Shown here: positions 1 through 6,306 of the stretch, piece after piece | Position numbering within the stretch: position 1 is the stretch's first letter | How the letters are laid out: the number at the start of each line of letters is the position of its first letter | DNA from: JBEKZQ01 sp049509675 | Lineage (GTDB): Bacteria > Planctomycetota > Planctomycetia > Pirellulales > Thermoguttaceae | NCBI GenBank assembly: GCA_049509675.1 | Contig: JBEKZQ010000172.1 | Location: 1-12,122 of the forward strand | Length of the DNA: 12,122 nucleotides | Direction: 5' to 3' | Notes under the pieces: model-generated | Told to the model about the DNA's origin: nothing | Database searches by the model: none | What the model saw: only the letters and a program-made list of their open reading frames with translations | Made by a program: the position numbers and the translations under genes

Positions 1-2
1 AC

Positions 3-149
3 GTGTGGTTTCGGCAGGAGGTGCAACCACGACTCCGGGGCCGCGCCCACCTGATCCGCTACGCGGACGACTTCGTGATCCTCTTCAGGTACGAAGACGA
101 TGCGCGGCGGGTGATGGAGGTGGCACTATTTTGGTTTCCGCCGGCGTAG
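3..149 (+). pseudogene. Group II intron-type reverse transcriptase, 3' fragment (partial, broken)
   Basis: The open frame enters from the left edge and runs 48 codons to TAG at 147-149. It reads as the palm region of a group II intron reverse transcriptase/maturase: a WFRQEV stretch, then RLRGRAHLIRYADDFVILF with the catalytic YADD box at 60-71, then EDDARRVMEV. In this family the MEV is normally followed by the thumb and the maturase/HNH domains. Here the likeness stops at about 120-123 and eight unrelated residues (ALFWFPPA) precede the stop. Those last bases are the antisense of the end of the neighbouring transferase gene, so the enzyme is truncated and surely inactive. The 5' part lies outside the window. 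It could be a relic of a retroelement that inserted next to the transferase gene, with the rest deleted. The family call is firm and the history is inference. Confidence 0.8.
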
Positions 150-1826
150 GCGGCTACGAGCGGCCTTGGTTGCCATGGCGGAAGCATGTCTCTTACTCTT
201 GCCGTTGCCGCCGTTGCCGCCGTGGCCGTGGCCGTGGCCGTGGCCGTGGCCGTGGCCGCCGTGGCCGTTGCCGCCCCATGTTGCTTGGCCGGCCAACGCC
301 AACTCCTCGACGATGTTGCCGTAGACCGGCAGTACCTCTTGACCGGCGTCGGTTTCGGCGACCGGCTGCGGACTCTTGCGGGTAATTCCGGCGATTTCGC
401 GCACAGTAGGTTCGAGATCGTCCATCAAGCTCGCCACGGCGGCGAGCTTCCAGCAGGCTGATTGTCCCTCGCCACGTCCGACGACTTGCACGAGGCCCAG
501 GATGTGCCCGGCCGCAACCAGCGGGATTTCCGCGCGCCAGACATCGGCATCGGCGTCGTCGTCCTCGCCTTGATTCCAGCGTGCATGATATCGCTCGTGG
601 ATCGCCGGCGCATTCACGTCCAGGCATAGCCGGCTGAGATGGAGCCTGGGCACGAGCACCATAAGGTTCTGCCAGAGCTTCGCCCAGTCGGCCGAGCCTT
701 GCAGGTGGAACTCCTCCTTGAGGTGGCTGCCGTTGGCAGACACGCGAAGCATGCCCAGCGCCGCCGCGACGAAACGATCTTTGACCAGCATGAACTCCGA
801 ATACCCAAAGAGCCGCGTCACGACCAGGATGGCAACTACGACCAAGGCGGTGATAAGCGCCGTCAGTTCACTTCGAATCGCCACGCTGACCAGCGCGCCG
901 CCGAGCGCGATGAGGCAAAGAAACGACACGCACAAGAGCACCCGCCTGGCCGAAAGGCCCCGCTCCAACAGGCAATGGTGGATGTGGCCGCGGTCGGCGG
1001 TGTAGAGGCTGCGGCCGGTTAGTTTCCGACGCACAAGGGCCGCGAGGGTGTCGAAGATGGGCACCGTCAGCACCACCAGCGGGGCGATCATGGCCGCGGT
1101 GGCGGGTCCCTTCAGGGAGCTGCGGATCGCCACCACCCCTATCAGCAGTCCCACCAGCATGCTGCCGCAGTCGCCCATGAATATCGACGCCGGTGGAAAA
1201 TTGTAGCGCAAGAATCCCAGCAACGCTCCGGCCAGGGCCACGGAGATGCAGGCTGAAGTCCAGCGGCCGGCAAAGACTGCCAGAGCGGCCATCGCCAGGC
1301 AAGTAATCAGGCCGACACAACTCAACAGCCCATCCATGCCGTCAAGCAGGTTGAGCGAATTGATCACGCCCAGCAGGAACAGTGCGGTGAAGGGCACGGC
1401 GAACAGTCCCAGTTCGAGCCGCATGCCGAACAGGTGAACACACTGGATCTGGACGCCGAAACCGATCACCAGGGCGACCGCCAGACATTGTCCCATCAGT
1501 TTGTGCCGCCCGCGCAGACGCCAATAATCGTCTGCCAGGCCAGTGACGGAAATCACGGCCGCCCCCAGGCAGATACCAATGAGAAAGAGGCCGTTTTCAA
1601 AGAGCTCGCTGCGCAGCGGTGATGCCGTGAAGGCCACGCACACAGCGATGCCGACAGACGCGAGGACGGCAATGCCGCCGCCCAGCGGAGTCGGCCTGGC
1701 GTGGATCTTGCGCCGTCCGTCCGGCCGGTCGACGAGGCCAAGCCGTGCCGCCGCCGCCCGCACCAACGGAGTGAGAATCAGACATGCGACGAAACTCAGG
1801 CTGAAAACAGCGAGTAAGGTCTTCAT
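126..1826 (-). CDS. WecA/TagO/MraY-family undecaprenyl-phosphate sugar-1-phosphate transferase with soluble C-terminal domain
   Basis: An integral membrane enzyme of 566 residues that should move a sugar-1-phosphate, probably GlcNAc-1-phosphate, from a UDP-sugar onto undecaprenyl phosphate, the first step of envelope polysaccharide synthesis. About eleven hydrophobic segments fill residues 1-340. Family motifs are present in order: ADDYWRLRGRHK with the Asp pair at 99-100, NSLNLLDGMDGL at 156-167, MGDCGS at 217-222 and HIHH at 281-284. HIHH fits the WecA/TagO branch better than MraY. Residues 341-515 form an extra soluble domain that I do not recognise. The tail from about 518 is a His-Gly run (HG repeats with GGNGG) followed by a basic stretch ending RLRRRKPK. 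Family members are usually about 350 residues, so this one is long. The start is the ATG before a classic first membrane segment. A GT2-like gene lies about 0.9 kb upstream on the other strand. The sugar specificity is not known. Confidence 0.9.
   Translation of the reverse strand: MKTLLAVFSLSFVACLILTPLVRAAAARLGLVDRPDGRRKIHARPTPLGGGIAVLASVGIAVCVAFTASPLRSELFENGLFLIGICLGAAVISVTGLADDYWRLRGRHKLMGQCLAVALVIGFGVQIQCVHLFGMRLELGLFAVPFTALFLLGVINSLNLLDGMDGLLSCVGLITCLAMAALAVFAGRWTSACISVALAGALLGFLRYNFPPASIFMGDCGSMLVGLLIGVVAIRSSLKGPATAAMIAPLVVLTVPIFDTLAALVRRKLTGRSLYTADRGHIHHCLLERGLSARRVLLCVSFLCLIALGGALVSVAIRSELTALITALVVVAILVVTRLFGYSEFMLVKDRFVAAALGMLRVSANGSHLKEEFHLQGSADWAKLWQNLMVLVPRLHLSRLCLDVNAPAIHERYHARWNQGEDDDADADVWRAEIPLVAAGHILGLVQVVGRGEGQSACWKLAAVASLMDDLEPTVREIAGITRKSPQPVAETDAGQEVLPVYGNIVEELALAGQATWGGNGHGGHGHGHGHGHGHGGNGGNGKSKRHASAMATKAARSRLRRRKPK
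201..275. repeat. Hexanucleotide GGCCGT tandem repeat encoding the His-Gly tail
   Basis: The plus strand carries a run of GCCGTG/GCCGTT hexamers; about six near-perfect GGCCGT units sit between 225 and 260. Read on the minus strand in the transferase frame they give alternating His and Gly, with GGN units at the flanks. The array is prone to slippage in multiples of six bases, which changes tail length without breaking the frame. Confidence 0.85.
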
Positions 1827-2385
1827 ATCGTCTTGCCCCGGCTGGCGTCACAACGCAGGATCAATCTTGCGTGGCTCGACATAGACACAACATCTCGCGG
1901 AAATCAGACACCCAGCCGAAACCCGTCGCCCGCCAGCATCGGCGGCATCACCACTGGACGCCGCGGGTTGCTGGCAGCATTTCGGCACAATCTCATGTTC
2001 CAGCCGGTTCCGTACAGCAGTGCTGCTCGGCTGCTCTAGTACGTCTCGTGCCGGTTCGCGTTGGCAGGCAGGCAGCCGCACCCGGCACGTCGCGCGCTGC
2101 CCTTGTTGGTGGCTTCCCAGGAAAAACCCTAGCCTCATTTCAACGAAAGGATTACCTCTCCCAGGTTGCACGAGCATTCATTTAACTACAATCCTTCCAA
2201 TTTGTCAAGAACCTGGCGCGTTTTTCAGAATAAGCATGGATGGTCATTCACCTGACCGGCGACAACCCATGAATGGCGGGTATTTTTTTCTAGCCTGTCA
2301 GGGGGTAACCGCGGAGGGCTTGGCCTGTTGACGAAGGAGGAGGATTGCCCAACCTAAGAGTTGTCATACTATTGAGCCTCAAAAT

Positions 2386-2456
2386 AGTAATGCAACGAGG
2401 CCGACCAACGGGAGGCCGGTCTTGCGGGGAAAAAGCCCGCCCGCCGTTACATTACT
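2386..2456. repeat. Palindromic element, 12-bp arms, about 71 bp
   Basis: AGTAATGCAACG at 2386-2397 pairs with CGTTACATTACT at 2445-2456, with one mismatch. Between the arms, GAGGCCGACC faces AGGCCGGTC, and GCGGG faces CCCGC around a run of A. The whole can fold into a long branched hairpin. It could be a dispersed repeat, a structured RNA or a terminator. Nothing in the sequence decides between these. Confidence 0.5.
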
Positions 2457-2608
2457 TTGCTGAACGCCAAAAAACTCAATAATTTGCTGTCGTGCCCGTT
2501 CGTCAAAAATGTCGCAGGCGTTGCAGATACGCTAGCCGCGTCATTTTCAGCTTGGCTGGAGTCGGGTCGGAGGCCGATCCGACTTCAATTGAGAACCCCT
2601 GCTATGCC

Positions 2609-2726
2609 GGAGAACTGCAAAGTCGGGGTCCGGTCCATTTTTCGGCTGATAGGCATTGCCATTTGGCCGAACTCCTGACCGAAAACATGGACCTGACCCC
2701 GTTTGCGTCAGATTTTGCAGTTCTCC
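2609..2726. repeat. Imperfect palindromic repeat just before the GT2-like gene
   Basis: GGAGAACTGCAAA at 2609-2621 is a perfect inverted match to TTTGCAGTTCTCC at 2714-2726. The next part of the left arm (GTCGGGGTCCGG...TTTTTCGG, 2622-2645) is complementary to 2679-2701 with one mismatch and one inserted base. About 12 extra bases break the right arm. The layout resembles the other palindromes in this window. It runs to within ten bases of the ATG chosen for the next gene. Confidence 0.75.
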
Positions 2727-2735
2727 TGCCCTGCA

Positions 2736-3149
2736 ATGCCGGCGGTTGGCCAGTCACTGAAAGGAAAAGCCTTGGAACGCTCGTTGACCGTCCTGCTTCC
2801 CGTTTGCGACGCACAAGCGACCCTGGCGGCCACTATTAGCGAAGTCCTCGACATTGCGGCCGACCTGACCGACCGCTTTGAACTGGTGATCATCGACGAT
2901 GGCTCGGCCGACGCCACGAGCGAGGTGGCGCACGAACTGAGGCGGCATTACCCCCAGGTGCGGGTGGTTCGGCACGGCAAACCGCTCGGCTGGGACGCCG
3001 CATTGCGAACCGGCTTGGCCCATAGCCACGGCGAACACATCCTGGTTTGCGAGCCGGGTCAACCAAAGTTGCAACGGCTCGAGCGCGGCAGCAGACCCGC
3101 ACGCCCCAATTTCCTTGGCCGGCCGCAGCGGTTCGCCGTAACCGAATGA
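2736..3149 (+). CDS. Short GT2-like glycosyltransferase protein, probably truncated or degenerate
   Basis: The product is 137 residues from the ATG at 2736; the frame is open further up to TTG 2703, and TTG 2772 is also possible. It begins like the nucleotide-sugar binding half of a family 2 glycosyltransferase: LTVLLPVCDAQATL, then FELVIIDDGSADATSEVAHEL, then YPQVRVVRHGKPLGWDAALRTGLAHSHGEHILV. In active enzymes the last strand runs into a DxD metal-binding motif, but here the sequence reads CEPGQPKLQ and no DxD is present. The acceptor half is also missing, since the protein ends about 35 residues later while the family is usually over 220. It is either a decayed gene or a small non-catalytic GT2 homologue. 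The surviving frame and sensible residues favour a protein still being made, but weakly. Confidence 0.55.
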   Translation: MPAVGQSLKGKALERSLTVLLPVCDAQATLAATISEVLDIAADLTDRFELVIIDDGSADATSEVAHELRRHYPQVRVVRHGKPLGWDAALRTGLAHSHGEHILVCEPGQPKLQRLERGSRPARPNFLGRPQRFAVTE

Positions 3150-3565
3150 CACCCATCGGTAATATATTCTAATTCCCGCCATTCTGGTGGTATAAGCCCG
3201 CCGATACCCCGCTCGACCTATCTTGAATAGCGTGCCCCACTTGTTCCTAATAGAGGGGGTGGGCAGGTAGGTAATTCCAATTTTGCGGACTTTGCTTGCT
3301 GACAGGCAGTCGAGACATTATGATTGAGGGCGAGGCCTGAATAGACCGTGAGCTTTTCTTTTGGGCCTTCGGTTCGGCACTTTCGCCGACGGGTCAGTTT
3401 TCGACGTGACGAGCGTGTGTTCGGGCAAATGGCATCGTCTCGGGAAATCTGAGTCATGGTTAGTCGCGCAGAAGAAAGAAATAGCGTTCGTCGCTACCTT
3501 TTCGCTCTTGTTCCGGTCGCGTGTTATTCCTGCGCGGCGCGCCTTTGCGGGTTGGGGGACCTATC
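3150..3565. other. Gap with no recognisable gene
   Basis: About 0.4 kb between the GT2-like gene and the HTH gene. A short inverted repeat (GCCCCAC near 3233 against GTGGGC near 3259) is the only structure noted. Open frames here have no family features. The promoter of the HTH gene probably lies in this stretch, but I cannot point to it. Confidence 0.5.
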
Positions 3566-4084
3566 ATGAGCATTGTGGACTCTGCATCGGGAGTGGACGG
3601 GTCGGAGCAGATGGGACTGCCGGCCGGTGGACGCCGCCTGCAGCGGGTAGGCATTGTCCGCCGCCTTCAGGGCATTTCGCGCCGCACGGTGGCGCGACGA
3701 TTGAATGTCGATGTCGCAGAAATTCGACGACACGAGCAGGAAACGTACGACATGCTGCTCAGCACGCTCTACGACTGGCAGCAGGTGTTGGAGGTTCCCG
3801 TCAGCGAGTTGCTCACGGAATCGACCGACACGCTCTCGCTGCCGTTGCTGCAGCGGGCACAATTGGTGCGGCTGATGAAAACGGCCCTGGCCATCCTCGA
3901 GCAGGCCGACCAGGACGGCGTCCGCCTCATGGCGGAGACCTTGGTCGACCAGCTTGCCGACATCATGCCGGAACTGCGCGGCGTCAGCGCGTGGCACGCC
4001 GTGGGCAGGCGGCGCCGCACGGATGAGCTCGGCGCGGCCGCCAATCGGGCCTTGTCGGACGACGTGTTTCTCGACCTCGATTAG
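3566..4084 (+). CDS. HTH (XRE-like) DNA-binding protein, orphan
   Basis: A soluble protein of 172 residues. Residues 26-62 (VGIVRRLQGISRRTVARRLNVD then VAEIRRHEQ) read as a helix-turn-helix of the Cro/XRE type: an arginine-rich first helix, a turn, and a recognition helix. The segment ending in WQQVLEVPVSELL continues as XRE repressors do. The rest is mostly predicted helix (LLQRAQLVRLMKTALAILEQA and following) and may serve dimerisation. The start is the ATG at 3566, which follows a GGGGGAC Shine-Dalgarno-like stretch at 3554-3560; the frame is open to 3521 but the extension has no sign of being coded. The next gene starts six bases after the stop, so the two are probably co-transcribed. Target and signal are unknown. 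Confidence 0.7.
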   Translation: MSIVDSASGVDGSEQMGLPAGGRRLQRVGIVRRLQGISRRTVARRLNVDVAEIRRHEQETYDMLLSTLYDWQQVLEVPVSELLTESTDTLSLPLLQRAQLVRLMKTALAILEQADQDGVRLMAETLVDQLADIMPELRGVSAWHAVGRRRRTDELGAAANRALSDDVFLDLD

Positions 4085-4090
4085 CGCCGG

Positions 4091-4867
4091 TTGCCCGTGC
4101 CCCAGCCAGCCGCGGATCATGACACGTCGTCGCCGACGCTCTTGGAGCGGCATCGCTGGCTCGTGTTCGTACTGCCGCTGGCCGTCTACATGCTCGGCGG
4201 CTCTCTGGAGCCCACGCCCAAACAGCCGGGCGGCGCAATGCTGGGCCTAGCCTTGCCCTACTCGTCTTATCCCCTGCTCTACACGCTGAAGATCGTCCTG
4301 ACGCTGGCCGCGATTCTCCTCGTCTGTCCCGGTTATCGACAGTTTCCCTGGCGTTTCCATCCGTGGGTGGTCTTGTTGGGCGTTGCCGGTGCGGGCCTAT
4401 GGATCGGCTTGTGTCATTTGCACCTGGAGCAGAAGCTGCTGGAGCCGCTGGGAATGGGGCGTCTGGTCGATCTCGCCGCGCGGCCGGGCTACAACCCGCT
4501 TCACGAACTGCACGATCAGCCCGCCTGGGCCCTCGCCTTTCTGATCGTGCGTTTCTTCGGACTCGCGGCCGTGGTGCCGCTCATCGAAGAGTTCTTCTTG
4601 CGTGGTTTTGTCATGCGGTTCGTCATGGCGGCCGAGTGGTGGAAGGTCCCCTTCGGCCAGGTGAGTGCGGCCGCGGTGGCCGCCGGCATCCTTGTGCCCG
4701 TGTTGACGCATCCGGGCGAGATGATCGCTGCGGCCGCATGGTTCGGCCTGGTCACCTGGCTCATGGCCAGGACCCGCAACATCTGGGACTGCGTCGGCGT
4801 TCACGCCATCACGAACTTGTCGCTGGGGATTTATGTAGTGATCTCGGGCGACTGGGCGTTGATGTAG
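4091..4867 (+). CDS. CPBP-family (CAAX prenyl protease-related) intramembrane metalloprotease
   Basis: A membrane protein of 258 residues with about seven hydrophobic segments. The core motifs of the CPBP/Abi intramembrane protease family are present: Glu-Glu at 166-167 followed by Arg 171 (EEFFLRGF), a histidine at 207 in a membrane segment (VLTHPGE), and His 238 with Asn 242 near the end (HAITN). These residues are where the family binds its metal. It resembles the CAAX protease-related branch found near exosortase/envelope loci, but no exosortase is in this window, so that link is only suggestive. The start is TTG 4091 or GTG 4097; neither has a clear ribosome site, and the gene follows the HTH gene by six bases, so translation may be coupled. 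The substrate is unknown. Confidence 0.8.
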   Translation: MPVPQPAADHDTSSPTLLERHRWLVFVLPLAVYMLGGSLEPTPKQPGGAMLGLALPYSSYPLLYTLKIVLTLAAILLVCPGYRQFPWRFHPWVVLLGVAGAGLWIGLCHLHLEQKLLEPLGMGRLVDLAARPGYNPLHELHDQPAWALAFLIVRFFGLAAVVPLIEEFFLRGFVMRFVMAAEWWKVPFGQVSAAAVAAGILVPVLTHPGEMIAAAAWFGLVTWLMARTRNIWDCVGVHAITNLSLGIYVVISGDWALM

Positions 4868-4869
4868 AG

Positions 4870-4948
4870 AAAAGGGGATAAGTCCAATTTCGACGGAATC
4901 GGAAAATGCCGAATTCCGCGAAAGTCATAATTGGACTTATCCCCTTTT
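4870..4948. repeat. Long hairpin repeat between convergent genes; possible two-way terminator
   Basis: AAAAGGGGATAAGTCCAATT at 4870-4889 is a perfect 20-base inverted match to 4929-4948. A second stem lies inside the loop: CGGAATCGG at 4894-4902 with CCGAATTCCG at 4909-4918, one bulged base, around AAAATG. It starts three bases after the CAAX-protease stop and ends three bases before the DUF4185 stop codon. With A-runs on one side and T-runs on the other it could stop transcription in both directions. The sequence is also kin to the element at 5889-5951, so it is probably a dispersed repeat that settled here. Confidence 0.85.
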
Positions 4949-4951
4949 TCT

Positions 4952-6277
4952 TTACGGCAAGATCCTCGCCAGCGGAACGCGGATGAAGCGGGGGCGATAG
5001 ATCGCGGCATCCCGCGCCGCGGCCCCGAAATCGTGGGCGTTCACGAGGTAGGTGATCAGAAGTTCGCCCGGACGCGAAAGACTCAAGTGGCCCTTGGCCG
5101 CATAGGTGAAGTAGAGCCGATTGCGCTGCAGTTCGGGCACGACATAGACGGGCAGGGGCTGCGTCCACGGCCCTTCCGGCCGCGCCGCGGTGCGGACCAT
5201 GACCCGCGGACCGAAGATCGGCTCGCTATGGACCATGATGAATACTGCTTTGCCCCGGTCCGCGTACTCTTCCACCGACAACTCGCTCACCAGGTTCTCG
5301 GCCACGGCGACCGCCTCGTTGGCACGGTTCGACCACTTGCCATGACCGGCGTAGAAACGCCACGCGTCGAACTGCGGGACCGCATCGGCGGCGACGCGGG
5401 CGAGCAGGAGTTGCCGATTGAGCGGCGACTGGTCGCGCGTGCCGTAGATATAAACAGTACCCGGCTCGGCGGCGGGCCGGCAGGCGGCCATGCCCCAATG
5501 GGTTTCCTTCCGCTGCCCGTCGGCGCCGGGACCAGTCGCCGGAATCTGGTACTGCCGGACCTGCCACCGGTCGACAGGCCGATCGAGGCCGTCGATCGTC
5601 GCCAGCGCGCTGCCCAGGCTCTTGAAGGCCCAGACTCCGGTCTTGCCCTCGGCCTTGCCGACGTGGAACAGAAAGACAATCGCCCGGGGTTCTCCGCCGG
5701 GCCCCGGCACCAGGGCGCCGCCGCCGGTAGCCCAATACCAACCCAGCGGATGCTCGGGGTCCGATGTCTTGCCGCCGGCCGGCATTGACGCCGAATCGGG
5801 TGCGATCCAGGCGGTCGGGCGATCTCGGGCATCGCCCGCGCCCCAGTGGAAGTGCATCTCGGACGCTGCCGGCGGTTCGCCGGCCTTCGGGGACTGTCCC
5901 AATTTTCGCGTGGCGATCGTTCGCGATCGCAGCGAGAATGGGACTGTCCCCTTTGACGGTGCGGAATCCGCGTCCTGCAGGGCAATGGAATTGTTTACCA
6001 TGTGTGACCCCGGCGCATGGCCGCCCTGGACGACCTTTCCGATCCACGTATCGCCGAAGAGCCAAAGCGTCCGTCCGTCGCCCAAGTCGATCGTTCCCGC
6101 CGCGTCGGCGCCGGTCCAGCCGTCGGTTCGCGTAAAGGCCAGGTCCCACTGGGCATCGGCAACACCCGGCAGTGCGGCGGCGCCGGCCGGCCCCGGCCCC
6201 TCGGCGTGCAGGAACGATGGCCAGACGACCACGCCCGCCACGATGATCTTCAGTATGACGCACGGTCGGAGTCTCAT
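4952..6277 (-). CDS. Secreted DUF4185-like protein
   Basis: The product is 441 residues from ATG 6277. Residues 1-25 (RLRPC, then a hydrophobic run, ending FLHA before EGPG) form a good signal peptide, so it acts outside the cytoplasm. The sequence DGRTLWLFGDTWIG at 68-80 and MVNNSIAL at 93-100, with later PxFGPRVMVRTA- and GPWTQPLPVYV-type strands, matches DUF4185 and beta-propeller sugar-binding or glycosidase-like proteins as I know them. The enzyme activity of this group is not established. I chose ATG 6277 because AAGGTG lies nine bases upstream and the signal peptide begins properly there. GTG 6289 is the alternative and overlaps the upstream stop as GTGA. Either way it is translationally coupled to the transglutaminase-like gene. 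Residues 107-130 are an in-frame palindromic-element insertion (KGTVPFS...KLGQSP). Confidence 0.75.
   Translation of the reverse strand: MRLRPCVILKIIVAGVVVWPSFLHAEGPGPAGAAALPGVADAQWDLAFTRTDGWTGADAAGTIDLGDGRTLWLFGDTWIGKVVQGGHAPGSHMVNNSIALQDADSAPSKGTVPFSLRSRTIATRKLGQSPKAGEPPAASEMHFHWGAGDARDRPTAWIAPDSASMPAGGKTSDPEHPLGWYWATGGGALVPGPGGEPRAIVFLFHVGKAEGKTGVWAFKSLGSALATIDGLDRPVDRWQVRQYQIPATGPGADGQRKETHWGMAACRPAAEPGTVYIYGTRDQSPLNRQLLLARVAADAVPQFDAWRFYAGHGKWSNRANEAVAVAENLVSELSVEEYADRGKAVFIMVHSEPIFGPRVMVRTAARPEGPWTQPLPVYVVPELQRNRLYFTYAAKGHLSLSRPGELLITYLVNAHDFGAAARDAAIYRPRFIRVPLARILP
5889..5951. repeat. Palindromic element inserted in frame inside the DUF4185 gene
   Basis: GGGGACTGTCCCAATTTTCGC at its left end is an imperfect inverted match to GCGAGAATGGGACTGTCCCC at 5932-5951. 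The centre is a perfect 7-bp hairpin, GCGATCG (5913-5919) and CGATCGC (5924-5930), round TTCG. The 11-mer GGGACTGTCCC occurs at both ends. The element is 63 bases, a multiple of three, has no stop in the coding frame, and is translated as about 21 residues. Confidence 0.9.
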
Positions 6278-6282
6278 GCGGA

Positions 6283-6306
6283 CTATCACCTTATCACCTT
6301 ATCAGC
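6283..6306. repeat. Octamer tandem repeat at the coupled stop/start
   Basis: Three units of (C/T)TATCA(C/G)C follow one another on the plus strand. On the minus strand they read GCTGATAA GGTGATAA GGTGATAG. They hold the last codons and TGA stop of the transglutaminase-like gene, the GTG candidate start of the DUF4185 gene, and two AAGGTG Shine-Dalgarno-like boxes, the nearer one nine bases from ATG 6277. Confidence 0.8.

Larger units (their letters stand above)
1827..2735. other. Long gap with no convincing gene; holds two palindromic elements
   Basis: About 0.9 kb separates the divergent transferase gene and the GT2-like gene. Small open frames occur here but none has a recognisable domain or a good ribosome site. 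The stretch from about 2130 to 2500 is visibly richer in A and T than the flanking genes. Promoters of both neighbours should lie here, but I could not pick a convincing -35/-10 pair. Two inverted repeats, at 2386-2456 and 2609-2726, are listed separately. Confidence 0.6.

Noticed and set aside
1..149. Diversity-generating retroelement
   Set aside because: The RT fragment reads as group II intron type, and no template/variable repeat pair was seen in the window.
5..385. 126-codon plus-strand frame rich in Arg and Gly
   Set aside because: It crosses the RT junction and reads the GGCCGT array as an RGRG run. The RT frame and the minus-strand transferase explain the region.
2346..2480. Short TTG-initiated frame after an AGGAGGAGG stretch
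   Set aside because: Good ribosome-site-like sequence, but the frame runs through a palindrome, the start is TTG and the product has no features. Chance is more likely.
2457..2678. 73-codon frame in the long gap
   Set aside because: No ribosome site, a TTG start, and its end is formed by the palindrome at 2609-2726.
3361..4026. 221-codon plus-strand frame overlapping the HTH gene
   Set aside because: Low-complexity Arg/Gly/His sequence in another frame of a recognisable HTH gene, with no ribosome site.
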